Program-made: the position numbers and the translations under genes | Assembly (NCBI RefSeq): GCF_001420605.1 | Contig: NZ_LJIZ01000013.1 | Location: 315,255 to 379,254, forward strand | Reading direction: 5' to 3' | Length of the DNA: 64,000 nt | Source of the DNA: Bacillus sp. FJAT-25509 | Lineage (GTDB): Bacteria; Bacillota; Bacilli; Bacillales; Bacillaceae_G | Shown here: positions 36,185 to 48,788 of the stretch, piece by piece | Position numbering within the stretch: position 1 is the first letter of the stretch | How the letters are laid out: every line of letters starts with the position of its first letter | The notes under the pieces: generated by a model | Databases searched by the model: none | Told to the model about the DNA's origin: nothing | What the model saw: only the letters and a program-made list of their open reading frames with translations

Positions 36185-38917
36185 TCAATTATTAATATAA
36201 ATGTCTTCTACTATACTTTTGATGCTGTCTTCATCATGTCTAGAATAAAATTCCATTAAGTAACATATTTCATCATCAGGTATGATAATGTCACAAGCAT
36301 CCTCAATTTGCTGCAGTATTTTTTTAATTTTTAAATATAGCATATAGTCACTATTTATTTTATCTTCTTTATCTTTAAATGGGATTAGAGGTTGAGCGTT
36401 TTGAATCCGATCAATCATACAGCTCATATGAATCACAATTCCCATTAAATCTTCATTCTTGAAAAATTTATTAGTCTGAGCTTGTATATCATTTAAAGCA
36501 CGCCTAATCACACTAATTACTTTTTTAGCATCCTTTAAAGAAATCGTATCTTGTAATGTTTCAGCCATTTTTAAGTACGTTTCTTCATAAGTAATTAATT
36601 CTTGTATTTTTTTTGTAGCCTTCATATTTAATACATCCTGTAAGTGGAACATATTAAATGGAACATTTATATCAAAATTCGAAACAATACAAACGATACT
36701 TCGTTCTTTAGATATATCATTTAACATTTTTTGTAATTCGTTTTTATTTAAAAGGCTAATTGGCACGATTTCTAGCATCTCTTTATCATAGACCAAGTTA
36801 TTCGCTAGTATATTTTTAATGGCTATTGCACTTCCCTGACCAGTCAGACATGCAGTTAAAATGACAGAACGATTAAATTCAGGTTGTTTCGTTTTATTAG
36901 AATGAGAATTGATGAAGAAAGTAGTTAAGTTTCGCACGTCCTGATAAAGCTCGTCTAAATTATATCCTAGTGTTGCTTTTCTAGAAGCTTCGATTACATG
37001 TGCGGTACTTACCATTTGAATCACTCGTACAGGAATTGAAAATTCGGCTTCAATTATGTCACCGATATAAGATAGTGACCCCATATCGATGCAAAGTAGA
37101 ATTCCATTTAATTTGCCTAATGATTTAATATAATCTTTTACGCGAATTAAAAAATCTTGTGGTGGCTCACTTAATGGCATATCAATTCCGATAACTTCCT
37201 CGTTTTCTAGAAGCTCATTTGTTACATTTGCCATCTCTCTAGCAATACCATTACCGTGAGCTAAAACTATTACTTTCACATTTGAACTAGGCACTTTATA
37301 ATCTTCGTTTCCATATACAAAAAACATCGTTATAAATGCTACTTCATCAAATGGGATTGAAACATTTGAAAAATCTTCAATCATTTTTACACATTCAATT
37401 GAAACGGAAAACTCATGCTTATATTGATCACGGATTTGCGTAATATTTGGATGATAAATTTTCTTGTTTGACTGTATACGTTGTAATAGCGTTTGTATAT
37501 GTAGGCTAAGAGCAACAAGTATTTTTTCATTAAATCTCTTACTTAATTTTTCTTCTGCTAGTTTTAGTACTTTTTCACTTAGCGTAACGATTTCAGGCTT
37601 GATTATTTTTTGGACATTTTCTTTACTAGATAGTTTACGATTAATAGAAGTTAAATAATGCGTAAAATAGCTTTCGATATCGTTTTCCATTAGTAAGGAT
37701 AACTCGTCCTGAGCAACGCCACGTTGTTTAAGTTCTTCATATTTCGTATCAATTCGGTCATAAATTGTATCTGCAGAATGATCCAATTGTTGGTTACTAG
37801 TTATACCCTTTGTTGGTGAAAACTCGAAATGCTCGTTTAATAGTGTGACTGCATGCTTCACTTTTTTTTCAATGAATAAGCCTTCCTTCACATACCAGTT
37901 CAAATCAGTACTATAAATACGTATTTTGTCATGTTTATGTGTAATAAAATCTGCGTAAGCCTTTGCACAAGCTAATTGAATATCGGCTTTAAGTTGTCCG
38001 ATATTGTTTTGACACGGATAAAATAGAAAAGAGCGAATAGTATTTGCACTTACAACAATTTCTTTTCCTAGACGAACACTTTCTTCCGTGAAAAATCGTT
38101 TAATCAGTGTTAATCTCTCTTCGTATGTTCGATCACGAAGAGCTGGTAATGTAATGACCATAGGGATTCGGCGTGTAAACGTAGATAATAAAGTAGACTC
38201 GGGATCCTCTGTTGTTGCTGAAATGATTAAAACATTCGATGTTCGTTCGTTTTCTGTCTCTCCTAGTCTTCTATACAACTTATAATCAATGAACGTAAAT
38301 AACATTTCTTGACCTTCAGGAGTAAGTCGATGAACCTCATCTAAAAATAATATTCCGTTATTTGCTTTCTCAAGTAGACCTTTTTGTTCCGTTGCACCTG
38401 TATAAGCGCCTTTTCGTACACCGAATAGCTGACCTAATAATAGTTGAGGATTATTAGCGTAGTCTGCGCAATTAAAAATAATGAATGGAGAATCCTTTTC
38501 TAAAACATTCGAACGAATTGCGTAATCATGCATTCTTTTAGCAAAAGCAGATTTACCAACACCAGTCTCACCGAGTATTAATGTATGCATACCATTTGGT
38601 GGATAGAGAATAGCTGATCTTGCTTTTTCAATGGCAGGTCTTAAACTAATATTTTCATCGTAAAAATATTCATATTTATACTCCGAACTTGCTATCTTAA
38701 TTTGAGATTTATTCGATTGTTGTAAAGTATGAGATAGTAGTTTAAATACGACCGGTCTAGAATTTGTTTTAATTAATAATTCTTCTTTAACTAATTTATT
38801 TAAATCACTGCTAACGTTTGCCCTATCTAAACCAAGGTTTTGAGCAATCTCATTAGCGGTAAAACCTTGCTCCTTACTTTGAAGAAAAACTTCATAAATC
38901 TGATTTTTTCTGTTCAT
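36185..38917 (-). CDS. sigma-54-dependent PTS-regulated activator, LevR/CelR type
   Basis: A 910-residue regulator. In order: an N-terminal winged HTH (residues 1-60, TANEIAQNLGLDRANVSSDL); an AAA+ domain with Walker A GETGVGKSA, the sigma-54 contact loop GAYTGA, Walker B GILFLDEV and an arginine-finger region FTRRIPMVITLPALRDR; PRD1 with a conserved His (ALSLHIQTLLQRIQ); an EIIA-Man-like domain (VIVLAHGNG); an EIIB-like segment with Cys (TACLTGQGSA); PRD2 with His (VIHMSCMIDRIQ). Such proteins turn on PTS operons and are tuned by HPr and IIB phosphorylation. It is the obvious activator of the two sigma-54 operons before it. It is divergent from rpoN. Confidence 0.92.
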   Translation of the reverse strand: MNRKNQIYEVFLQSKEQGFTANEIAQNLGLDRANVSSDLNKLVKEELLIKTNSRPVVFKLLSHTLQQSNKSQIKIASSEYKYEYFYDENISLRPAIEKARSAILYPPNGMHTLILGETGVGKSAFAKRMHDYAIRSNVLEKDSPFIIFNCADYANNPQLLLGQLFGVRKGAYTGATEQKGLLEKANNGILFLDEVHRLTPEGQEMLFTFIDYKLYRRLGETENERTSNVLIISATTEDPESTLLSTFTRRIPMVITLPALRDRTYEERLTLIKRFFTEESVRLGKEIVVSANTIRSFLFYPCQNNIGQLKADIQLACAKAYADFITHKHDKIRIYSTDLNWYVKEGLFIEKKVKHAVTLLNEHFEFSPTKGITSNQQLDHSADTIYDRIDTKYEELKQRGVAQDELSLLMENDIESYFTHYLTSINRKLSSKENVQKIIKPEIVTLSEKVLKLAEEKLSKRFNEKILVALSLHIQTLLQRIQSNKKIYHPNITQIRDQYKHEFSVSIECVKMIEDFSNVSIPFDEVAFITMFFVYGNEDYKVPSSNVKVIVLAHGNGIAREMANVTNELLENEEVIGIDMPLSEPPQDFLIRVKDYIKSLGKLNGILLCIDMGSLSYIGDIIEAEFSIPVRVIQMVSTAHVIEASRKATLGYNLDELYQDVRNLTTFFINSHSNKTKQPEFNRSVILTACLTGQGSAIAIKNILANNLVYDKEMLEIVPISLLNKNELQKMLNDISKERSIVCIVSNFDINVPFNMFHLQDVLNMKATKKIQELITYEETYLKMAETLQDTISLKDAKKVISVIRRALNDIQAQTNKFFKNEDLMGIVIHMSCMIDRIQNAQPLIPFKDKEDKINSDYMLYLKIKKILQQIEDACDIIIPDDEICYLMEFYSRHDEDSIKSIVEDIYINN

Positions 38918-38966
38918 AATGGCCCACCCATCATAAAGAGTTGTATACTTTTACTATACAGGAAAA

Positions 38967-38980
38967 AGTAAACGTTTTCA
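38967..38980 (-). promoter_or_regulatory. cre-like CcpA site upstream of the levR-like gene
   Basis: TGAAAACGTTTACT on the minus strand matches 13 of 14 positions of the cre consensus TGWAANCGNTNWCA. It lies 50 bp before the gene, so glucose could repress the activator and with it both PTS operons. Confidence 0.6.
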
Positions 38981-39065
38981 CTATATTTAAATTAGTATAA
39001 CAATTCGTCAAGTACTATGAAAAAGTTAAATATCGAGTAAAATAGTAATAAGGGAGTGAAGTAGT

Positions 39066-40367
39066 ATGGAAATGAATTTAATGCAAAAACAATCATTGAA
39101 ACTTGCAATGACTCAGGAACTACGACAAGCCATTACAATGCTTCAATTTAATGCCCAAGAACTTACTGATTTTTTATTTGAGCAATCATTAGAAAATCCC
39201 TTAATTGAAGTCGAAACTCCTTATAACGATTACACTTCTTCAAAAATCAAACAACAAACTACTTCCAACGGACAAGGAATGGAGTTATATACTCGAAGAA
39301 CAGAAACTTTACAAGAAGAACTTGTTAGTCAGTTAAATGAGTTGAAAATTGATAATGAGGAATATAAAATTATTAAATATTTGATTTATAACCTAGATAA
39401 AAATGGATTTTTGATGGAATCAGATGAAGAGCTTATACATGATTTAAATATTTCTCTCGTTCAGTTACAAATCTGCATTGAAATACTTCAACGTTTTGAA
39501 CCCTCAGGAGTTGGAGCAAGATCTGTTAAAGAGTGCTTATTGATTCAACTAAATGGCCTTGAAGTTGACACAACTATTGCAAAACAGGTCATTAAAGATT
39601 ATTTTGATCTATTTGTTAATAAAAACTGGAAAGAAATAGCGAAGAAACTTAAGATTAGCTTGCCTGATTTACAAAGGGAAATTGACTTAATTTTAACCCT
39701 TCAGCCAAGACCAGGTTTAAATTATTTCCAAGACCAGGTAAATTATGTAGCACCTGATTTAACAGTCGAAAAAATAGGCGGAGAATTTGTTGTACTTATT
39801 AATGATAAAATTATGCCACGTTTAAAAGTACTTAATGAATATTCTTCAATTTTAAATGGTCAACATGAGAAAGAAGTATCAGTTTATTTAAAGGATAAAA
39901 ATACTCAAGTTAACTGGTTAATGAAAAGTTTGGAAGAACGAAAATCAACGATGTTATCAGTAATGAATTGTATTCTTCGAAAGCAAATTGCTTTTTTTGA
40001 AAAAGGTCCTGCAAATTTAAAAACTCTTACTTTAAAAGAGATAGCGGAAGAACTTTCATTACACGAGTCAACAATAAGCCGTACTTGTAAAAACAAATAT
40101 GTCCAGACACCGTTTGGTTTGTTTGAAATGAAGAAATTCTTCCATCAAGGTGTAAGTGTAGATGGTGAGGAGCTTGCATCAACGAGTGTACAGGTTTTCA
40201 TTAAGCAGCTAGTTGATGAAGAAAACAAAGAAAAACCATTTTCAGATCAAAAGCTAGTTGAATTATTAGCTGAAAAACATGGAGTGGAAATCTCTAGAAG
40301 AACTGTAGCTAAATATAGAGACATACTTAGAATTCCTGGTTCATCAAAACGAAAGCGCTTTAGTTAA
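39066..40367 (+). CDS. rpoN: RNA polymerase sigma-54 factor
   Basis: A 433-residue protein with the sigma-54 plan: a Gln/Leu-rich region I (LMQKQSLKLAMTQELRQAITMLQ) that contacts the activator, a core-binding domain, an HTH (TLKEIAEELSLHESTISRTCKNKY), and the RpoN box ISRRTVAKYR that reads the -24 element. In Bacillus this is SigL. It is adjacent to the activator and within 10 kb of two of its own promoters. Confidence 0.96.
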   Translation: MEMNLMQKQSLKLAMTQELRQAITMLQFNAQELTDFLFEQSLENPLIEVETPYNDYTSSKIKQQTTSNGQGMELYTRRTETLQEELVSQLNELKIDNEEYKIIKYLIYNLDKNGFLMESDEELIHDLNISLVQLQICIEILQRFEPSGVGARSVKECLLIQLNGLEVDTTIAKQVIKDYFDLFVNKNWKEIAKKLKISLPDLQREIDLILTLQPRPGLNYFQDQVNYVAPDLTVEKIGGEFVVLINDKIMPRLKVLNEYSSILNGQHEKEVSVYLKDKNTQVNWLMKSLEERKSTMLSVMNCILRKQIAFFEKGPANLKTLTLKEIAEELSLHESTISRTCKNKYVQTPFGLFEMKKFFHQGVSVDGEELASTSVQVFIKQLVDEENKEKPFSDQKLVELLAEKHGVEISRRTVAKYRDILRIPGSSKRKRFS

Positions 40368-40380
40368 AAAGGAGAATTAG

Positions 40381-40620
40381 ATGTCGATTAAGTTAACTTT
40401 ATTTACAAAAGAGAAATGTGGATTGTGTGAAGAGGCAAAAGAGGCAATTCATTTGCTCCAATCAGATTATGAAATCGAAGTAAATGAAATTGATATTTAT
40501 TCTGATGATGCATTATTAGAGGAATATCAACTAATAATTCCAGTCATTCAAATGAATGGGGAAACTGTTGCATACGGTAGAATTCATAAAATTGACATAT
40601 TAAATGCAATAAATGGGTAG
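40381..40620 (+). CDS. glutaredoxin-like thiol protein
   Basis: A 79-residue thioredoxin-fold protein with CGLC at residues 13-16 (FTKEKCGLCEEAKEAI), the cis-Pro region LIIPVIQMNG and a Y-G-R end. It resembles the short DUF836/glutaredoxin family. It follows rpoN by 13 bp with GGAG before the start, so it is co-transcribed with it. Confidence 0.82.
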   Translation: MSIKLTLFTKEKCGLCEEAKEAIHLLQSDYEIEVNEIDIYSDDALLEEYQLIIPVIQMNGETVAYGRIHKIDILNAING

Positions 40621-40643
40621 TTATCAGTTGAAAGAAATGATTG

Positions 40644-40677
40644 ACCCTGTTACAATGTAAATGTAGCAGGGTTATTT
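40644..40677 (+). terminator. terminator after rpoN and the glutaredoxin gene
   Basis: ACCCTGTTACA pairs with TGTAGCAGGGT, followed by TATTT. A modest T tract. Confidence 0.65.
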
Positions 40678-40712
40678 CACTTCTGGAGTAAATCTTGTTC
40701 AAAAAAACAACG

Positions 40713-40779
40713 TTGAAAAACGCTGTAATTTTTTTATAACAAGTGGGACATAATATGTCATAGTGGGACACATTTAGAC
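40713..40779 (+). promoter_or_regulatory. cggR-gapA promoter and CggR operator
   Basis: The promoter is TTGAAA at 40713-40718 and TATAAC at 40735-40740, 16-bp spacer. Directly after it come TGGGAC-N6-TGTC (40744-40759), four bases, then TGGGAC-N6-AGAC (40764-40779). That is the double-repeat layout of the CggR operator known from B. subtilis. Bound CggR tetramer blocks the start of transcription; fructose-1,6-bisphosphate releases it. Confidence 0.9.
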
Positions 40780-40812
40780 CCGAGTGAATACTCTGTGAAA
40801 GAGGAGATGAAA

Positions 40813-41841
40813 ATGAACCAAGTTTTAAAGCTACAACAAAAATTATTACCTGATCTAATACCCGTTATCCAAAAAAGATTTCAAATCCTACAATATATAC
40901 GAATTATGCAGCCAATCGGTCGTAGAAATTTGTCTGCAAGTGTAGGTTTAACAGAAAGAGTACTTAGATCAGAAGTTGCTTTATTAAAAGAGCAAAGACT
41001 GATTAATGTTGCATCTTCGGGCATGACATTAACGGATGAAGGACTAAGCTTACTTCTAGACCTAGAAGAACCAATGCGTGAACTATTCGGTCTGAAAAAT
41101 ATCGAAGACTTGCTTAAGGAAACATTTAATCTTAAGGAAGTGATTGTTGTTTCAGGCGATAGTGACGAGCTGGACTGGGTAAAAAAGGAGATGGGTCGAG
41201 CGGCTGTAGGTTGTATAAACCAAAGGCTAGAAACAAATAATATTGTTGCTGTTACTGGTGGTTCCACTCTAGCTGCCGTAGCTGAAATGATGAATGATGA
41301 CTCTAAAGAATTAAATACCTTATTTGTGCCAGCGCGAGGCGGCTTAGGCGAAGAAGTAAGAAATCAAGCAAATACAATTTGTGCAAAAATGGCTGAAATG
41401 GCAAAAGGTAATTACCGTTTACTACATTTACCAGATGAACTTAGTGAAGAAGCTTATCTCACTATGATGGAAGAACCAAGAGTAAAAGAGGTTCTAAATT
41501 TAATTCGATCTTCTTCAATTGTTGTACACGGCATTGGAGATGCATTTACGATGGCTAAGCGAAGACAGTCTTCATCAGAACAGTTAGAAATCTTAACTGA
41601 ATCTAGAGCTGTAGGAGAGGCATTTGGATATTACTTTAATGAGAATGGTGAAGTTGTTTACAGAGTAAGAACAATTGGTTTACAACTGAATGAATTGGAG
41701 AATATACCATATGTACTTGCAGTATCTGGAGGATCTTCTAAAGCTAAAGCAATGGCTTCTTTCTTAAAGAAAGGTCATGTAAACATCCTCGTCACAGACG
41801 AAGGAGCAGCAAAAGAGTTAATTAAAGGATGTTCCCTTTAA
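40813..41841 (+). CDS. cggR: central glycolytic genes regulator CggR
   Basis: A 342-residue SorC/DeoR-type repressor. The N-terminal HTH is around IGRRNLSASVGLTERVLRSE. The effector domain has VTGGSTLAAVAEMM, FVPARGGLGEEV and VSGGSSKA. It represses the glycolytic operon and is released by fructose-1,6-bisphosphate. ATG at 40813 after AGAGGAG gives the N-terminus of the B. subtilis protein; an in-frame GTG at 40795 has no ribosome site. Confidence 0.96.
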   Translation: MNQVLKLQQKLLPDLIPVIQKRFQILQYIRIMQPIGRRNLSASVGLTERVLRSEVALLKEQRLINVASSGMTLTDEGLSLLLDLEEPMRELFGLKNIEDLLKETFNLKEVIVVSGDSDELDWVKKEMGRAAVGCINQRLETNNIVAVTGGSTLAAVAEMMNDDSKELNTLFVPARGGLGEEVRNQANTICAKMAEMAKGNYRLLHLPDELSEEAYLTMMEEPRVKEVLNLIRSSSIVVHGIGDAFTMAKRRQSSSEQLEILTESRAVGEAFGYYFNENGEVVYRVRTIGLQLNELENIPYVLAVSGGSSKAKAMASFLKKGHVNILVTDEGAAKELIKGCSL

Positions 41842-41846
41842 AATAA

Positions 41847-42890
<1,044 letters not shown>

Positions 42891-42910
42891 TTTTTAATAA
42901 AAATTAATAT

Positions 42911-42944
42911 GAGGGTGAGGGGAATTTCCTCCCCTCTTTTGTTT
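42911..42944 (+). terminator. terminator or attenuator after gapA
   Basis: GAGGGG and CCTCCCCTC form a GC-rich hairpin followed by TTTTG. It allows cggR-gapA to be expressed at a level different from pgk-eno. Confidence 0.75.
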
Positions 42945-43132
42945 GATAAAAATCCTCTTTTGTCACTAATCCAACACAATATAAAAAAATACTCTAGAAA
43001 TAAATTCCAATTGATGTACATAATCTGTTAAAATTGCGGTGACAATATCACAGAATAGATACGACTTTGTATGAGACGGATCGACCAGTGAAATTGAATG
43101 GATGAATAAAAACAGTACTGGAGGCACCTACT

Positions 43133-44314
43133 ATGAACAAAAAGTCATTACATGACATTGATGTAAAAGGGAAACGCGTTTTTTGCCGTGTAGATTTTAA
43201 CGTACCGATGGCAAACGGAGAAGTAACTGATGATACTCGTATTCGTGCTGCTCTTCCTACGATTCAGTATTTAATAGAAAACGGAGCAAAAGTTATTTTA
43301 GCATCTCACTTAGGACGTCCAAAAGGACAAGTAAATGAAGACATGCGTTTAAATGCAGTTGCTACACGTTTAAGCGAAAAATTAGGTAAAAACGTTATTA
43401 AAACTGATGAAGCATACGGACCTAAAGTTCAAGAAGCAATTAGCAAAATGAATGAAGGCGATGTTTTATTATTAGAAAACGTTCGTTTCTACCCAGGCGA
43501 AGAGAAAAATGATGAAGCTCTAGCAAAAGAATTTGCTTCTTTAGCTGATGTATATGTAAATGATGCTTTTGGTGCTGCACACCGTGCACATGCTACAACT
43601 GCTGGTATTGCTAAATTTATTCCTGCGGTAGCTGGATTCTTAATGGAAAAAGAAATAAGCGTTTTAGGTAAAGCACTTTCTAATCCAGAGCGCCCATTTA
43701 CAGCTATTATCGGTGGAGCGAAAGTTCGAGATAAAATTAGTGTAATTGAAAACTTATTAGAAAAAGTAGATAACTTAATTATTGGTGGAGGTCTAGCTTA
43801 TACATTCTTAAAAGCTAAAGGCTATGAAATCGGTCAATCTCTTTTAGAAGAAGATAAAATTGATTTAGCAAATGAATTTATGCAAAAAGCCGAAGCTAAA
43901 GGCGTTAAATTTTATATGCCAATTGATGCAATTATTGCTGACAAATTCGGTGAAGATGCTAATACACAACAGGTTGATATTGATGGTATTCCAGCGGATT
44001 GGCAAGCTCTTGATATTGGACCAAAAACAACTGCTCTTTATGCAGATGTCATTAATAGCTCTAAATTAGTCATTTGGAATGGACCTATGGGTGTATTTGA
44101 AATCGATAAATTTGCTCAAGGTACTAAAGGAGTAGCACAAGCATTAGCAGATTCTGATGCGTACTCAATTATCGGTGGTGGAGACTCAGCTGCTGCTGCT
44201 GAAAAATTCGGTTTAGCAGATAAAATGAGCCACATTTCTACTGGTGGTGGTGCTTCATTAGAATTTATGGAAGGTAAAGAGCTTCCTGGAGTTGCGGTAT
44301 TAAACGATAAATAA
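43133..44314 (+). CDS. pgk: phosphoglycerate kinase
   Basis: A 393-residue kinase with RVDFNVPM, the SHLGRPKG substrate loop, GGAKVRDKI and the nucleotide loop GGGDSAAA. It makes ATP from 1,3-bisphosphoglycerate. ACTGGAGG precedes the start. The gap of about 240 bp after gapA carries a terminator, and a separate promoter is likely though I cannot place one with confidence. Confidence 0.98.
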   Translation: MNKKSLHDIDVKGKRVFCRVDFNVPMANGEVTDDTRIRAALPTIQYLIENGAKVILASHLGRPKGQVNEDMRLNAVATRLSEKLGKNVIKTDEAYGPKVQEAISKMNEGDVLLLENVRFYPGEEKNDEALAKEFASLADVYVNDAFGAAHRAHATTAGIAKFIPAVAGFLMEKEISVLGKALSNPERPFTAIIGGAKVRDKISVIENLLEKVDNLIIGGGLAYTFLKAKGYEIGQSLLEEDKIDLANEFMQKAEAKGVKFYMPIDAIIADKFGEDANTQQVDIDGIPADWQALDIGPKTTALYADVINSSKLVIWNGPMGVFEIDKFAQGTKGVAQALADSDAYSIIGGGDSAAAAEKFGLADKMSHISTGGGASLEFMEGKELPGVAVLNDK

Positions 44315-44392
44315 GTCTTAAAGCTTTACAATATTTAGTAATTGAAATAGAGTAAGATGTTATGTCTTACCAATTGTAGGAAGGTGTTTCTC

Positions 44393-45148
44393 ATGCGTAA
44401 ACCAATTATCGCAGGTAACTGGAAAATGAATAAGACGCTTAACGAAGCGATGACATTTGTTGAAGAAGTAAAAAATAGCATTCCATCATCTGATAAAGTA
44501 GATTCAGCAGTTTGTGCTCCTGCATTATTTATTGCACCTATGTTATACGGTACAAAAGGAACTGAATTAAAAATTGGTTCTCAAAATGTAAGTGATCAAG
44601 ATAGTGGTGCTTATACTGGAGAAATTAGCCCAGTAGCACTTAAAGATTTAGGCGTAACTTATGCGATTATCGGACATTCTGAGCGTCGTGAATATTATGG
44701 CGAAACAGATGAGTTTATTAATAGTAAAACAAAAAAAGCTTTCGAACACGGTCTTACGCCAATACTTTGCTGTGGTGAAACGCTTGAAGAACGTGAAGGC
44801 GGTAAATTTGAGGAAGTTATTCGTACTCAATTAACAGTTGATCTTGCAGGTCTTACAGATGAGCAAGTAAAGAATTTAGTAATTGCATATGAACCGATTT
44901 GGGCAATTGGAACAGGAAAATCTGCTACAGAAAAAGATGCACAAGATTCATGTAAATTTGTTCGTGATGTTGTAGCAAGTCTTTATGATGAAACTGTTGC
45001 AGAATCTGTACGTGTTCAATATGGTGGCAGTGTAAAACCTGAAAATATTAAAGAATATATGGCTCAACCTGATATTGACGGTGCGTTAGTAGGTGGAGCA
45101 AGTTTAGAACCAGCTTCTTTCCTTGCATTATTGGAGGCTGTTAAGTAA
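44393..45148 (+). CDS. tpiA: triosephosphate isomerase
   Basis: A 251-residue TIM barrel with GNWKMNKT, the electrophilic His in IGHSERREY, the catalytic Glu in [14 protein letters not shown] and [12 protein letters not shown] at 44393 follows AGGAAGGTG. The stop overlaps the start of gpmI by one base. Confidence 0.98.
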   Translation: MRKPIIAGNWKMNKTLNEAMTFVEEVKNSIPSSDKVDSAVCAPALFIAPMLYGTKGTELKIGSQNVSDQDSGAYTGEISPVALKDLGVTYAIIGHSERREYYGETDEFINSKTKKAFEHGLTPILCCGETLEEREGGKFEEVIRTQLTVDLAGLTDEQVKNLVIAYEPIWAIGTGKSATEKDAQDSCKFVRDVVASLYDETVAESVRVQYGGSVKPENIKEYMAQPDIDGALVGGASLEPASFLALLEAVK

Positions 45149-46680
45149 TGAGTAAACAACCAGTAGCGTTAATTATCCTTGATGGATTTGGTTTGCGCGA
45201 TGAAACATTTGGAAATGCTGTTGCACAAGCGAAGAAACCAAATTATGATAGATATTGGAATAAATATCCTCATGCGCAATTAACTGCTAGCGGTGAAGCA
45301 GTAGGGCTACCTGAAGGACAAATGGGTAATTCTGAAGTTGGTCATTTGAATATTGGAGCGGGCCGAATTGTTTATCAAAGCTTAACGCGTGTAAATAAGG
45401 CTATTCGTGAAGGCGAATTCGAAAAAAATGATACATTCATCGATGCAATTAAAAGTGCAAAAGAAAAAGATAAAGCATTACATATTTTTGGTTTACTGTC
45501 TGATGGTGGTATTCACAGCCATATTAATCACATGTTTGCTTTATTAAAATTAGCTGCTGAAGAAGGTATGAAAAAGGTATATTTACATGCTTTCCTTGAT
45601 GGACGAGATGTTGGTCCAACTACAGCTAAAAAATATATCGATCAAACAGAAGCAAAATTTAAAGAATATGGTGTCGGAGAATTTGCAACAATTTCTGGCC
45701 GTTATTATTCCATGGACCGTGACAAACGTTGGGATCGCGTAGAAAAATGCTATTGTGCAATGGTATATGGAGAAGGACCAACTTATACAAGTCCGTATGA
45801 ATTAATTGAAGACTCGTATGCGAATGGTATCCATGATGAATTCGTTTTACCTTCTGTAATGGTAAAAGAAGATGGAACTCCAGTTGCAACAATAAGTGAT
45901 GAAGATTCAATTATCTTCTACAACTTCCGACCTGACCGTGCAATACAAATTTCAAATGTATTTACAAACGATGATTTCCGTGACTTTGATCGTGGAAGTA
46001 AGTTCCCGAAAAATCTTCATTTCGTTTGCTTAACACACTTTAGTGAAACAGTACAAGGTTATGTTGCATTTAAACCAACTAACTTGGATAACACATTAGG
46101 TGAAGTACTTGCTCAAAATAAGTTAAATCAATTACGAATTGCTGAAACGGAAAAATATCCACATGTTACATTTTTCTTTAGTGGAGGCCGTGAAGCAGAG
46201 TTCCCAGGTGAAGAACGTATTTTGATTAACTCGCCAAAAGTTGCAACATACGACCTGCAACCTGAAATGAGTGCTTATGAAGTTAAAGATGCATTACTTA
46301 AAGAGATTGCTGCAGACAAGCATGATGTAATCATCTTGAACTTTGCAAATCCAGATATGGTAGGACATTCAGGAAAACTTGAGCCGACAATTAAAGCAAT
46401 TGAAGCAGTTGATGAATGTTTAGGAGAAGTAGTTGATGCAATTCTAGCAAAAGGCGGAAAAGCGATCATTACTGCTGACCATGGAAATGCTGATGAAGAA
46501 ATTACACCTGAGGGTGAACCTATGACAGCTCATACGACTAACCCTGTACCAGTTATTGTAACTGAAGAAGGTGTTACGTTACGTGAAGATGGTATTTTAG
46601 GTGATTTAGCTCCAACAGTTCTTGATTTATTAAAAGTAGAACAACCAAAAGAAATGACTGGTAAATCACTTATTAAATAA
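45148..46680 (+). CDS. gpmI: 2,3-bisphosphoglycerate-independent phosphoglycerate mutase
   Basis: A 510-residue alkaline-phosphatase-type mutase. The Ser nucleophile lies in [14 protein letters not shown], the metal ligands in LIILDGFG and [10 protein letters not shown]. It interconverts 3- and 2-phosphoglycerate and is manganese dependent; in Bacillus its pH sensitivity helps accumulation of 3-phosphoglycerate during sporulation. Confidence 0.98.
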   Translation: MSKQPVALIILDGFGLRDETFGNAVAQAKKPNYDRYWNKYPHAQLTASGEAVGLPEGQMGNSEVGHLNIGAGRIVYQSLTRVNKAIREGEFEKNDTFIDAIKSAKEKDKALHIFGLLSDGGIHSHINHMFALLKLAAEEGMKKVYLHAFLDGRDVGPTTAKKYIDQTEAKFKEYGVGEFATISGRYYSMDRDKRWDRVEKCYCAMVYGEGPTYTSPYELIEDSYANGIHDEFVLPSVMVKEDGTPVATISDEDSIIFYNFRPDRAIQISNVFTNDDFRDFDRGSKFPKNLHFVCLTHFSETVQGYVAFKPTNLDNTLGEVLAQNKLNQLRIAETEKYPHVTFFFSGGREAEFPGEERILINSPKVATYDLQPEMSAYEVKDALLKEIAADKHDVIILNFANPDMVGHSGKLEPTIKAIEAVDECLGEVVDAILAKGGKAIITADHGNADEEITPEGEPMTAHTTNPVPVIVTEEGVTLREDGILGDLAPTVLDLLKVEQPKEMTGKSLIK

Positions 46681-46713
46681 GTGAACAGTTAATATAAAAA
46701 AGTTTTTAATTAA

Positions 46714-48042
<1,329 letters not shown>

Positions 48043-48097
48043 TTGAATCAAAACTAAGTGCATTAACAAAAAAAACATAATCCATTATAGACACGTT

Positions 48098-48131
48098 AAA
48101 AAGAGAAGGATCGTCACCTTCTCTTTTTTTT
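48098..48131 (+). terminator. terminator of the glycolytic operon
   Basis: AAAAAGAGAAGG pairs with CCTTCTCTTTTT, with a loop of seven, followed by T. Confidence 0.92.
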
Positions 48132-48267
48132 ATTGATTAATTTTAAATTTTTTTAATTTATTGCACATAGGTTGAAAAAATCCTTGAATCTTTCACTTAT
48201 ATATACAAACACAAATACCGGTTTTGATGTTTTGTTTTAAAAAATTAAATTAATAGGAGAGATTCGA

Positions 48268-48669
48268 ATGCCAGTTCCTGGAGAAATTTTTTTTGTTAAA
48301 AACTTAAGTAATGTTGATAAGACATATAAACAATTAAATGATGAATTTATTCGAAAAAATTCAGGAGGCTATAAAGATATTGTAACTGCTATAAGTCTCG
48401 GTGGGGCAGGTATAGTAGTAACGATAATAGGAGTATTTTTTGCAGCAGCTATCTATGCAGTAGCAGGTATTGCAATAACATTATTAGGGGTAGCAGATGG
48501 TGTTAAAAAGGCGCTTGATAATGCAAAATATACTTCTAATATGTCAAAGCTTAAAAGTGGAACCTATAAATACTTAAGAATAAAAACTGCGGTTTATAAG
48601 ACATTTACAGGTTCTGCATCTGGTAATGCATGGAGCTATACAACAAAACAAACTGCACAATTCATCTAA
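48268..48669 (+). CDS. small Gly/Ala-rich membrane protein, function unknown
   Basis: A 133-residue protein. Residues 1-38 are polar (MPVPGEIFFVKNLSNVDKTY). Residues 40-74 form a hydrophobic stretch rich in Gly, Ala, Ile and Val (TAISLGGAGIVVTIIGVFF, then AAAIYAVAGIAITLLGV), long enough for a helical hairpin. Residues 75-133 are basic, then Ser/Thr rich. No signal peptide is seen. The hydrophobic hairpin resembles pore-forming or bacteriocin-like proteins and glycine-zipper proteins, but I recognise no family. It is a single-gene unit with its own terminator and lies beside the split sigma factor operon, which could be its regulator (speculation). Confidence 0.65.
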   Translation: MPVPGEIFFVKNLSNVDKTYKQLNDEFIRKNSGGYKDIVTAISLGGAGIVVTIIGVFFAAAIYAVAGIAITLLGVADGVKKALDNAKYTSNMSKLKSGTYKYLRIKTAVYKTFTGSASGNAWSYTTKQTAQFI

Positions 48670-48673
48670 TAGT

Positions 48674-48710
48674 AAAAAATGTCATTGATTAACATCAATG
48701 ACATTTTTTT
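48674..48710 (+). terminator. terminator after the small membrane protein gene
   Basis: AAAAAATGTCATTGAT pairs perfectly with ATCAATGACATTTTTT around a four-base loop. Confidence 0.93.
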
Positions 48711-48788
48711 GTAACTTTTGATGTTAAATTACTTTAGTAAAATCAAGTAAAATAATAATATAAATTACAATAAATAGGAGGTATTATA

